Assembly (NCBI RefSeq): GCF_003570985.1 | Contig: NZ_QXIW01000033.1 | Coordinates: forward strand, 1-64,000 | Direction of reading: 5' to 3' | DNA: 64,000 nucleotides | Source of the DNA: Candidatus Cryosericum hinesii | GTDB taxonomy: Bacteria; Caldisericota; Caldisericia; Cryosericales; Cryosericaceae | Shown here: positions 40,124-48,493 of the stretch, in pieces | Layout: every line of letters begins with the position of its first letter | Position numbering within the stretch: position 1 is the first letter of the stretch | The notes under the pieces: model-generated | The model's database searches: none | Seen by the model: the letters and a program-made list of their open reading frames with translations, nothing else | Told to the model about the DNA's origin: nothing | Translations under genes and position numbers: made by a program

Positions 40124-42133
40124 TTGAGAAGCCGGCTCGGAAGAGGCGTTGTTGTTGCTGTTGTCTTGATGTCTACTCTTCCGTTTCTGGGTGGCTGTAG
40201 CGCCAAGCGGTTGGCTGAAGACTCATACCCCTACGAGCCCTACGTTCTCCTTCGGAGCTTCAAGACCCCAACAGGCTCAATCCCGCAACCCCTGAACGGT
40301 GGGCGCGTCTGCTACGCCGCGTCGGCGGTGTATCCGGGCCAGCACCTCAGTGTCTGGACGCTCGTGGACGGAGACGTGACACGAGAGAAGGCTGCCGTAT
40401 GGTCCAACACTGCAATTCGCATACAGAAGACGTCGGGGCTGGCGTACTGTTCGGGAGGATGGAAGAGCGATATCTCGGTGCTAGACCACAATTTGAAGAC
40501 CATCCAGCAGTTCGATGCTGCCGCACTTAGTGCCATTCACGCCAGCCAGATCGTTGTGGTTCCTTCCACGGGCCGCCGGCATGCTGTTATTGTGGTCTCG
40601 GACTCGGCCGAGCGTGTGGTCGGTATCATGAGGGTCTATGGGCAGACAGCTACGTTTCAGCAACTGGCGCCCCTGGCCGGTTCTGATGGGGACGTTGGCA
40701 TCGACGATTCGGCGTCGCTTGTCGTGGCCATGGGATGCCGGGGAGCAGCGCTCCAGGCATGGGACGGTGCCGGAAAGCAGCTGTGGAAGGTCGAAGACCG
40801 TTGGAGCAACTCCGGAAACGGGCTGGTCTCCGTCTCAGGCTTGGGCAATAGAGTCGTCGCCGGCCGTTCCGGAGCTCAGCTTCTGTCCTGCTTCGATGCC
40901 AAAGGCGCTGTCTTGTGGGAGTATGCCACCAATCGCCTGAAGTCGCTTTCGATATCGACGGACGGGAACACGGTTGCCTTCTTGGACAACAGGGGGGTGA
41001 CAGTGCTGGACGGCTCCGGAGTGGAGATCTGGCATCTGCCATCCAAACAGGTGGCTCCGTCTGGGTTTGGCCTGTCCGGAGATGCCACCACAATCGCAGT
41101 GAGCCACGATTCGAGCGTCGATGTTTACACAACGCCGAGTGTGGCTCTACAGTCAGTAGTGTCGCTGGCGAGTGTTGCCCTGAAGCATTGTACTGATGCC
41201 GGCATACCGTGCCCAGAAGCTCAAGTCTTACTCGATGGACTTCACTCCCCTGAAGCGGCCAAGTCCTACTCTATTTCCCGGAGCGAGGCGGAACAGGCTG
41301 TCTCCCTTGCAAAGTCGACACTTGAAGCGGGACAGGCGGCCGTGGCAGCTCTCAAGAAGGCTCGCGAGGCAATTTCAGCTCTGTCCTCAGCAAAGTACGT
41401 GCCAGGCAAAGCAGCGTCTACGCTGGACGAGGCTGAACGGGCTTTTGAGGCAACGAACTACGAGCAGTCCAAGAGCTTGGCGCAGGAGTCATCGACGGAG
41501 GCAGGCAAGATCGCCGAAGCTGCTGCGCAAGCCGATGGTATGATGATGTACGCTGGCAAGGGGCTTCAGGAAGCTCGGGCGGCCAAGTGGCAACTTGGTT
41601 CGCTGACTGTGGACTTCGAGTCAGCTACGAACACCTTCAAATCTGGTGACTACTCATCTGCACTGGATCAACTTGCGGACGTCTCCGCGAGGGTGCAGTC
41701 GACCCTCACTGCTGCCCCCCTCGTCCAGGAGAAACGGGCGTTGGCCTTGGCCAGAGTACGGGCAGAGACCAGACCAGGTGTTGACATAGCGCGAGCGCAG
41801 GCCTTGGTCGATTCCGCGGATGCCGCAATCGAGACTGGCGACTACGCTACAGCTGTTTCGGATCTTGACAAGGCTATTGCGGTGGCCCCGGACGTTGATC
41901 GGGATGGCGTCCCGAACCGGGATGATTTCTCTCCCAACATCAACAACTACGTCATCTTCGGCACGCCGATCGTTGCTGCAGCCGGCCTGCTATGGCTCGT
42001 AGCGAGAATGCGCCGACGCCGCCAAGTGGAGAGGGAAAACAAGGCCCTCCTCGACGCAGTCGGCAGGACAGTCGCCGAGTGGGAGACAGATGGCTATGAC
42101 CTCGGCGACTTCAGGAGGAAGTGGATTTCATGA
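40124..42133 (+). CDS. Lipoprotein with beta-propeller, helical stalk and C-terminal membrane anchor
   Basis: 669 residues from a TTG at 40124 preceded by CAGGAG (an in-frame ATG at 40109 is the alternative). GRGVVVAVVLMSTLPFLGGC is a lipoprotein signal. Residues about 35-340 repeat strand patterns with GxxLW (GKQLWKVEDRW, GAVLWEYATNRLKSLSISTD), as in PQQ/WD-type beta-propellers. An Ala-rich helical region follows (about 350-600), then DVDRDGVPNRDDFSPN, a calcium-binding thrombospondin-3-like loop. A transmembrane helix (YVIFGTPIVAAAGLLWLVAR) leads to a basic cytoplasmic tail. It overlaps the J-domain gene by ATGA, so an outside sensor wired to an inside chaperone partner is plausible. Confidence 0.75.
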   Translation: MRSRLGRGVVVAVVLMSTLPFLGGCSAKRLAEDSYPYEPYVLLRSFKTPTGSIPQPLNGGRVCYAASAVYPGQHLSVWTLVDGDVTREKAAVWSNTAIRIQKTSGLAYCSGGWKSDISVLDHNLKTIQQFDAAALSAIHASQIVVVPSTGRRHAVIVVSDSAERVVGIMRVYGQTATFQQLAPLAGSDGDVGIDDSASLVVAMGCRGAALQAWDGAGKQLWKVEDRWSNSGNGLVSVSGLGNRVVAGRSGAQLLSCFDAKGAVLWEYATNRLKSLSISTDGNTVAFLDNRGVTVLDGSGVEIWHLPSKQVAPSGFGLSGDATTIAVSHDSSVDVYTTPSVALQSVVSLASVALKHCTDAGIPCPEAQVLLDGLHSPEAAKSYSISRSEAEQAVSLAKSTLEAGQAAVAALKKAREAISALSSAKYVPGKAASTLDEAERAFEATNYEQSKSLAQESSTEAGKIAEAAAQADGMMMYAGKGLQEARAAKWQLGSLTVDFESATNTFKSGDYSSALDQLADVSARVQSTLTAAPLVQEKRALALARVRAETRPGVDIARAQALVDSADAAIETGDYATAVSDLDKAIAVAPDVDRDGVPNRDDFSPNINNYVIFGTPIVAAAGLLWLVARMRRRRQVERENKALLDAVGRTVAEWETDGYDLGDFRRKWIS

Positions 42134-42999
42134 CGGACTACGCAAAACTCAAGTTGGACTTTGAGAAGCTGTCTGGCGCCATCAGCACGCTCAAGAGGCT
42201 CCAGAGCCAGCTCGACACCATGGATACCACTCCTTTCCCTGAGGACGCCAGGAATCTGCGCGCGTTATTCCACTCTCCGGACAAGGCTTCGGAGGCACAA
42301 GCCCTCATGAGGCGGCTCGAAGAGAAGGTTGCAGCACGTGAGCGTGCCGAGCGCAACCAGCAAGAAGAAAGGAGAAGGTCCGCCGAGCGCGAGAAGCAGG
42401 AAGAGGAGGAGAGATCGCGCGCGGAGCGGGAGCGCCAGAGAAAGCTCAAGACCATCCACATAGCTAACGCGATGAGGAAGACAGAAACAGTGCTCAACTA
42501 CGTGCTCAACTTTGCCTCAGACCCGGAAATGGTCGGAGCCGCCAGGAACGGCTTGCTCGCCCTTCAGCAGATGGCCGGAGCACTCCTGCAGCCGGACGCC
42601 GATCTCGATGCCGCAGATGCGCAAGCCGACCAGCTTTTCGATCTCGCTTCCCAGCTTGCTGAAGCGCAGCGGCGAGGCAATGCAGGAGCCCGCGGTTCGG
42701 CTGGCGGATCCGATGAAGGGCGGAGATCAGCTGGTTCGTCCGCCAACCATGAGGAACAACGAGGAGAGTCTGGTGACTCCAAGAGCTACTATTTAGTGCT
42801 CGGGGTGAAACCCAATGCCGCTGCCGAAGAGATCAAGAAGGCGTACCGAGCTAAGGTCCAGCAGTATCATCCTGACCTCTTTGCACATGAGGACCACGAG
42901 TGGGTACGCCAGGAGGCGGCAGAGATGACCGAGAAGATCAACGAGGCATGGGACATCCTTGGTAACCCCGCCAGGCGCAGGGACTACGATCGCTCCTGA
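42130..42999 (+). CDS. J-domain protein with long coiled coil
   Basis: 289 residues from ATG 42130 (ATGA overlap with the lipoprotein gene). Residues about 55-110 are a highly charged coiled coil. Next comes a helical domain (IANAMRKTETVLNYVLNFAS) and a Gly/Ser linker. The C-terminal 70 residues are a J domain: SYYLVLGVKPNAAAEEIKKA, YRAKVQQYHPDLFAHEDHEW with the essential HPD, and INEAWDILGNPARRRDYDRS. J domains recruit and stimulate DnaK-type Hsp70. It lacks the zinc fingers and client-binding domains of DnaJ. Coupling to the membrane propeller protein is unusual. Confidence 0.88.
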   Translation: MTDYAKLKLDFEKLSGAISTLKRLQSQLDTMDTTPFPEDARNLRALFHSPDKASEAQALMRRLEEKVAARERAERNQQEERRRSAEREKQEEEERSRAERERQRKLKTIHIANAMRKTETVLNYVLNFASDPEMVGAARNGLLALQQMAGALLQPDADLDAADAQADQLFDLASQLAEAQRRGNAGARGSAGGSDEGRRSAGSSANHEEQRGESGDSKSYYLVLGVKPNAAAEEIKKAYRAKVQQYHPDLFAHEDHEWVRQEAAEMTEKINEAWDILGNPARRRDYDRS

Positions 43000-43299
43000 T
43001 GGCTGCAGTATATGTCTTGCTCTCCAGCGAATTCGTATTCCAACCAGTCTCAATCACGGCCTGGAGATGTCGTCGCGTGGCAAGCAAGGGCCCACTGGCA
43101 GTGATTTGGATGAGAGGCTTGTCAAGTTGCCCGCCACTACCGAAAGAGATTTCCGGTTGGTTCTGGATGTTTCACAGTCGCGTCTTCCGTCAAACCCGAT
43201 ACCCTCATTATGAGGACAGGTCATGTTTGGCCGCTGCAGTTTAGGCGCCTATGATACTGGCAGTACTATGAGCGACGCCAGAGTCCAAAGGAGGCCCTG

Positions 43300-46197
43300 A
43301 TGAGACAGTTCACGCGTCTTGTCTTGACGCTCGTTCTGTGTCTCGCCTTCGGTATTCTAGGAGGGTGGGTTGCCGACCCCATTGCGTTGGCAGCCGATGC
43401 GTACACATGGACCGCAATGAGCACGGGCCTCACCAATATGACGGTCTGGGGTCTTGCCATCAACCCCGTTACTCCTTCCACGCTGTATGTCGGTACCTAC
43501 AATGGTGGCATATTTCGTTCGACGGACAGTGGTGCCCACTGGACACCGGTGAATACGGGCCTCCCTCTTCCGTACTTGCCCATCGGATCCTTTGCCATCA
43601 ACCCTGACACGCCTTCCACGCTGTATGCTGCTACACTCTCTGGCGGGGAAGGCGCCGTGGGTGGCGTCTTCCGCTCCACGGACAGCGGCGACCACTGGAC
43701 TGCGACAGCCCTCTCTGGGGCCAGGACGGAGGTTCGCTTTGTTGCGATCGACCCTGACACCCCTGCTGTCCTGTATGCCGGGACCGGGAGAGGCCTGTTC
43801 CGGTCGGCTGATGGCGGCACCACTTGGACTGCGGTGAACACTGGACTCACCAAACACACTGCTACCGGCACTTCCATCATCCCTCTCAACGCTCTTGCTA
43901 TCGACCCTGCTGCACCTGCCACCCTGTATGCTGGCACCGATGAGGGCGTCTTCCGTTCCACGGACAGCGGCAACGACTGGACGGCGGTGAATGTCGGGCT
44001 CACCAACCCATGTGTCGTCACCGTTCTTGCCATCGACCCCCTCGCCCCCACAAACTTGTATGCCGGTACCGAGGATATGGTCTTCTGTTCCACTGACAGC
44101 GGCAATACTTGGATTGCAGCTACCGCCTGCCCTACTAGTACCATTCATCCTACCAGGACCATTTATCTCAGTTGTCTGCTAGTGGACCCGCACACGCCTA
44201 GCACCCTGTACGCCGGTACCCCGCTTGGGGTCTTCCGGTCGATGGACAGTGGCTCGACCTGGGCTACAGTGAACATTGGTCTCACCAGTATCGACGTCTG
44301 GGCTCTTGCCATCAACCCTCTCGACCCTACCGTGCTCTATGCTGGTACCTACGGTGGGGGAGTGTTCCGGTATGATGTCGTGCCTTCGTACGCTCTCACG
44401 ACCACTGCTTCCCCCTCCGATGGCGGTTCCATCCACAGGACTCCCGATGCTGCATCCTACGCTTTCGGCACGGTCGTCACCCTAACCGCTATCCCGGCTG
44501 CCGGGCACACCTTCACAGGCTGGTCGGGGAACGCCACAGGTACCACGAACCCGCAGGCGATTCACATGGATGCTGACAATACTATCACTGCGACCTTCTT
44601 GCCCGACACCGAGTCTCTCTCAGTTGCCAAGGTGGGCAATGGCACAGTGATGCTTGATCCAGCGGGTGGGACACATGACTATGGTACGGTCGTCACCCTC
44701 ACAGCCACGCCTTCCTCGGGATATGTCTTCAGCGGTTGGTCCGGCGATCTGACTGGAACGGCAAACCCTGCCGTGCTGAACATGGATTCATCGAAGAGCG
44801 TCACTGCGGTGTTCGCCGAACACGTGACTAACTCGCTGGCCGTCAGCGTGAACGGAAAAGGATCAGTGGGCCGAAGTCCTGACCTCCCGTCCTATGAACC
44901 CGGCACGGCGGTAACGGTCACAGCCACCGCTTCGCCTGGATATGTCTTCAGCGGTTGGTCCGGCGATCTGACCGGAACGGCGAACCCTGCCGTGCTGAAC
45001 ATGGATTCATCGAAGAGCGTCACTGCCCGGTTCACGCCAAAACTCGAGGAGAGTTCGATTATCCCATCCGCTGGTCCGGGAGGGCACATTTCGCCAGGTA
45101 CGGTGCAGTACCTGCAAGCCGGTGCCAGCATGACATTCTGGGTAACGCCGGATACAGGATATCATCTTGCAGAGGTCGTGGCGAATGGTGTCGTTCAGGG
45201 GCTCTCCAAAGGATATACCTTCACAGATGTCCATGGTGCCAACACAATCCACGCGTCGTTTGCGCCCGACTTCTGCAAGCTGACCATCGCTCCGTTGCAG
45301 CATGGCACGATCGCGAGGTCCCCTTCCCTGACTTCGTATTCCTACGGTGCCGTTGTCACCCTCACCGCAGCACCAGCTAGTGGATACCGCCTTGTCGGCT
45401 GGATCGGCGCTGTCGCCAGTGGGACGAATCCTCTCAAAGCCACTGTCAAGATGGACACCGATAAGACGATCAGCGCGACCTTTCAGGCCATTTCCGGTCC
45501 GCCACCTGCCGTCACTCTCTCATCACCCTCAAACGGCTCATCGATACGCGGTTCGACGGCCACGCTGTCTTGGAAAGCCTCTTCGGGGGCAACGAGTTAC
45601 AGGCTCGACCTCGCCAAGTCATCCGCTTTCGCAAACGCGACTGCCTGGACCATCTCGGGCACTTCTCGGACGGCAAGTGCGCTAAGCCCCGGCACGACCT
45701 ACTACTGGCGTGTAACAGCAGTCAACACCAGGGGAACATCTCCATGGAGTCCAGTGTTCCACTTCACGACGAAGAAGCCAGAAGTCACTCTGACACTGAC
45801 ACTGCGACTGGGAAGCTCCCAAATGCTGGTGACTGACGGCAAGGGAGCGAGCGACTCCTGGACGCTGGACGCTGCACCGCTGCTAGGCATTGGCAGCCGA
45901 ACGCTCGTGCCCATAAGGGCTGTGGCTGAGGCGATAGGCGGAACCGTAGAATGGAACTCCTCCGCCAGGGCAGCCACGGTTGTCGTGGGCGGCAACACGC
46001 TGGTACTGACGCTGGGGAGGAACACGGCAAGTCTCAATGGCGAGGCGACGCGGATCGACACCGATAGCAGAGTCGTTCCCACAATCATCAATGCAAGAAC
46101 GATGCTTCCTCTCCGGTTCGTTGCAGAGTCGCTGGGCGCACAAGTGTCCTATAACTCAAGTACGAAGACCATTGTCATCACGTGTCCAGTCGGCTGA
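43300..46197 (+). CDS. Large secreted multidomain surface protein
   Basis: 965 residues, AAAGGAGGCCCTG before the ATG. A signal peptide (about 1-30) precedes residues 35-355, which hold about seven BNR/sialidase-type propeller units (INPVTPSTLYVGTYNGGIFR, STDSGAHWTPVNTGL). From 360 to about 700 come InlB-type repeats (GYVFSGWSGDLTGTANPAVL). An Fn3 domain (about 725-825) and a copper-amine-oxidase-like stalk domain (VPIRAVAEAIGGTVEWNSSA, RTMLPLRFVAESLGAQVSYN) follow. The stalk domain is common in Clostridia, Thermotogae and related thermophiles. It is probably cell-wall associated and involved in adhesion or polysaccharide binding. No obvious link to defence. Confidence 0.85.
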   Translation: MRQFTRLVLTLVLCLAFGILGGWVADPIALAADAYTWTAMSTGLTNMTVWGLAINPVTPSTLYVGTYNGGIFRSTDSGAHWTPVNTGLPLPYLPIGSFAINPDTPSTLYAATLSGGEGAVGGVFRSTDSGDHWTATALSGARTEVRFVAIDPDTPAVLYAGTGRGLFRSADGGTTWTAVNTGLTKHTATGTSIIPLNALAIDPAAPATLYAGTDEGVFRSTDSGNDWTAVNVGLTNPCVVTVLAIDPLAPTNLYAGTEDMVFCSTDSGNTWIAATACPTSTIHPTRTIYLSCLLVDPHTPSTLYAGTPLGVFRSMDSGSTWATVNIGLTSIDVWALAINPLDPTVLYAGTYGGGVFRYDVVPSYALTTTASPSDGGSIHRTPDAASYAFGTVVTLTAIPAAGHTFTGWSGNATGTTNPQAIHMDADNTITATFLPDTESLSVAKVGNGTVMLDPAGGTHDYGTVVTLTATPSSGYVFSGWSGDLTGTANPAVLNMDSSKSVTAVFAEHVTNSLAVSVNGKGSVGRSPDLPSYEPGTAVTVTATASPGYVFSGWSGDLTGTANPAVLNMDSSKSVTARFTPKLEESSIIPSAGPGGHISPGTVQYLQAGASMTFWVTPDTGYHLAEVVANGVVQGLSKGYTFTDVHGANTIHASFAPDFCKLTIAPLQHGTIARSPSLTSYSYGAVVTLTAAPASGYRLVGWIGAVASGTNPLKATVKMDTDKTISATFQAISGPPPAVTLSSPSNGSSIRGSTATLSWKASSGATSYRLDLAKSSAFANATAWTISGTSRTASALSPGTTYYWRVTAVNTRGTSPWSPVFHFTTKKPEVTLTLTLRLGSSQMLVTDGKGASDSWTLDAAPLLGIGSRTLVPIRAVAEAIGGTVEWNSSARAATVVVGGNTLVLTLGRNTASLNGEATRIDTDSRVVPTIINARTMLPLRFVAESLGAQVSYNSSTKTIVITCPVG
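44719..45026 (+). repeat. 89-bp direct repeat inside the surface-protein gene
   Basis: Bases 44719-44807 and 44938-45026 are identical except for two silent changes. Both encode the core of an InlB-type repeat. Near identity at the DNA level points to recent duplication or gene conversion. Confidence 0.85.
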
Positions 46198-46558
46198 CAC
46201 AGCGGCGGGCCTGAATGGTGCCTGTTTCCCGGGCAGCACCGATGACTACATAGGAGTGACGGGCGGGCGAAATTCCAAGGACTCCCCTTCGAGAGATGCG
46301 TGGGTCCCCGTACTCGAGAGAGAGACTACTACCACAATGAGGTGCTAGTTCCAGATACTCGGGTAGTGAACATCGGGAACAGACCCTAGTGATCGTCTAG
46401 AGAGCTACCTCTTCCTCCGTTCTGATGCTACAGCGCTTGGAGACTTCTGGCCTCTGTCGTTCGCGGATCGCTCAGCAATCCTGCCAAGTCTCGACAATTC
46501 CGTCAGCAGAGGGTTGGAGTTGGGCCCTGCCTGGTCCACGATGTTGCCTTCGACGAGG
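46198..46558. other. 361-bp intergenic gap
   Basis: It lies between two converging genes. I see no gene, terminator or repeat worth calling. A few short open frames overlap each other without ribosome sites. Confidence 0.5.
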
Positions 46559-47227
46559 TCATACACCTCGTTCTCTTTGGTGTGGAACGTCGTCCGGCTG
46601 GTTTCTCCTCCGACCTTCCTCCCAGATATGGAACTCCTCTTCCAGAGGGATGCCGGGGAGGTTCTCCCGGATCAGCCGTTGACACGCCATGTACTCCTTG
46701 TAGTCCGTCAGCTGGCTCCAAGGGTCCTGGAGAAGATCCCGAGGCATCCAGTCCTTGCGCCTCAGCTCACCCAAGACAATCCGGTCCAAGGGGACGTGCG
46801 CGACGTCGTAGACGCGGAAGAGGTCTGGCATCAGTCGATCCCCGAGTGCGATCGCATTCTTGATGCTCACATTGATCCACTTCTGCGCCTGCCCCACTGT
46901 GAAGTGGAAGTCGGGGTTCTCTGCTATCTGGACGAGTCGAGATGTTGTGTCCCGATGCCACGCGTCGAACTCATCCTGACTCCACATTAGACGGCAAGTC
47001 AGGGCAGCGAGTCTCTCTTTCAGGAAATCCGTCATGAACCTGCGCCAACCGTCAGCATCCGGCGACTTCGCCATCCCCACGAGCGTCCGGTTCATCGTCA
47101 AGTAAGCACTCTGGATACAGCGCCCCAGCCCATCACCCGGCCGATCGAGCCGGGCAAGTGCCACGAAGCCGTTCCACTCTTCCCTTGTTACCTTGCGCGT
47201 GCGGAGCGTCTCATCGTCCTGTGACAT
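46559..47227 (-). CDS. Hypothetical protein, last gene of EVE-HNH operon
   Basis: 222 residues. The most distinctive part is FHFTVGQAQKWINVSIKNAI followed by MPDLFRVYDVAHVPLDRIVL. I recall this combination (GxxQKWxNxxxK with a later CHVPLD-like motif) from uncharacterised proteins of defence and mobile regions. It lies 38 bases downstream of the 292-residue gene on the same strand. Product unknown. Confidence 0.6.
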   Translation of the reverse strand: MSQDDETLRTRKVTREEWNGFVALARLDRPGDGLGRCIQSAYLTMNRTLVGMAKSPDADGWRRFMTDFLKERLAALTCRLMWSQDEFDAWHRDTTSRLVQIAENPDFHFTVGQAQKWINVSIKNAIALGDRLMPDLFRVYDVAHVPLDRIVLGELRRKDWMPRDLLQDPWSQLTDYKEYMACQRLIRENLPGIPLEEEFHIWEEGRRRNQPDDVPHQRERGV

Positions 47228-47265
47228 CTATGCCCCCAACTCCTTGTCTCCCTTCTGCGTGGCGA

Positions 47266-48144
47266 TCAGCCGTCTCCAATTCGGCCAATGTCGAAGACTC
47301 GAACAGCGACCTCCAGCCTCGTGCCAGGCAAATCGTACAGACATCTCATCGAGCAATACGTACAGTACTCATCTCTGGGATTCCACTGCACGTTGTCCCC
47401 ATGATGACCCAGCAGGTTGGTCTCCCCAAACAGGGTAGCCGTGTCATCCTGGAGCAGTGCCTTCAACAAGGTGCCGTCGGGAAACCCCAGACTTATGCCA
47501 AGTCGTTTACTGAGACAGTCGATGTCCGATCCGTCGTGGAAGTGGAGAGCGGAGGCGATGCCGTCGATGAGCGGCTTCACGATGTTGGAGCACGTGATTT
47601 TGGAGGAGGACGGTGCCCTTATGGAAATGAGGATGCCCCAGGGCTTATTCACGTAGGGACCGCCCGTCACGACAATACCCGCTGTTTTGGCCGCATACCA
47701 CACGGTTGCAGGACTCTCGGGAACACGAGCAGGTAGTTCAAACGACACGGAAGCTAATACGTGCCCGCCCTGCCCCTCCGGAGACATGGGTTCGTCGTCG
47801 ACCAGCCTGTACTCGTATTGGCACAGTGCCTGGGAGGACAGTGGTGTCGGGCAGTCTGAAGGGACTTCGTCGAAACGTTCGAAGATGAGCCCATCCCTCG
47901 CGGCTCTTGACAGCTTGGCGTTGAATACGTTGTAGATCAGCAGGTTCTCGACGTCCGCGCCTTCGCTGATCGCGGATCGGTACGTCGCAGAGAGGACCTT
48001 CCCTTGCCGTGAAGGGAGTCTCGCGATGGCTTTTCGCAGGTCATTTCTGAAGTCAAGACGCCAACCTTCTGGCTCGAAAGGTATGCACGCGGTGCTCCAT
48101 GCGGTCACCGGAGAAACATCAGGATCTATATAGTAAGGAGTCAC
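47266..48144 (-). CDS. Hypothetical protein, EVE-HNH operon gene 3
   Basis: 292 residues from a GTG one base past the stop of the 113-residue gene, so translationally coupled. Segments include LDFRNDLRKAIARLPSRQGK, NVFNAKLSRAARDGLIFERF and CSNIVKPLIDGIASALHFHD. The end has a Cys cluster (DEYCTYCSMRCLYDL). This suggests an alpha/beta enzyme-like fold with a possible metal site. Family not recognised. Confidence 0.6.
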   Translation of the reverse strand: MTPYYIDPDVSPVTAWSTACIPFEPEGWRLDFRNDLRKAIARLPSRQGKVLSATYRSAISEGADVENLLIYNVFNAKLSRAARDGLIFERFDEVPSDCPTPLSSQALCQYEYRLVDDEPMSPEGQGGHVLASVSFELPARVPESPATVWYAAKTAGIVVTGGPYVNKPWGILISIRAPSSSKITCSNIVKPLIDGIASALHFHDGSDIDCLSKRLGISLGFPDGTLLKALLQDDTATLFGETNLLGHHGDNVQWNPRDEYCTYCSMRCLYDLPGTRLEVAVRVFDIGRIGDG

Positions 48145-48145
48145 G

Positions 48146-48487
48146 TCAGGGCACCGGTTCCTTCATGTACCCCGGGAAGTTCCAGTCATCATCGGGGTGC
48201 ATCCGGTCGCATGGGATTCCTGCTGCACGCATAAGGAGGAGCGCCTTGTGGAGGTCGGGATCTGTGACGATCTCCGCTCCAAGCTTGCCATAAGTCAAAC
48301 GGTACCGCCGCTGCAGAAGCCACACCCAGGCACACATGGCACCGCTGCAGCCCTTGAACGTCTTGAGCAGGCGACGTTCCCCATCACTGAGTGTCCGGTT
48401 CCACCCTGCAACCTTGATCCAATCACAGTTGAGACAGCCGTACTCCCGATCGGCCAAACCCCGCATCGGTTTTCCTTGCTCGTACAA
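48146..48487 (-). CDS. Hypothetical protein, EVE-HNH operon gene 2
   Basis: 113 residues from a TTG at 48487, preceded by GAGGTAGGGAACC and six bases past the EVE-HNH stop. It contains YGCLNCDWIKVAGWNRTLSD, a Cys pair, GCSGAMCAWVWLLQRRYRLT and KALLLMRAAGIPCDRMHPDD. It is small and Cys/Trp-rich. No family recognised. Confidence 0.55.
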   Translation of the reverse strand: MYEQGKPMRGLADREYGCLNCDWIKVAGWNRTLSDGERRLLKTFKGCSGAMCAWVWLLQRRYRLTYGKLGAEIVTDPDLHKALLLMRAAGIPCDRMHPDDDWNFPGYMKEPVP

Positions 48488-48493
48488 GGTTCC

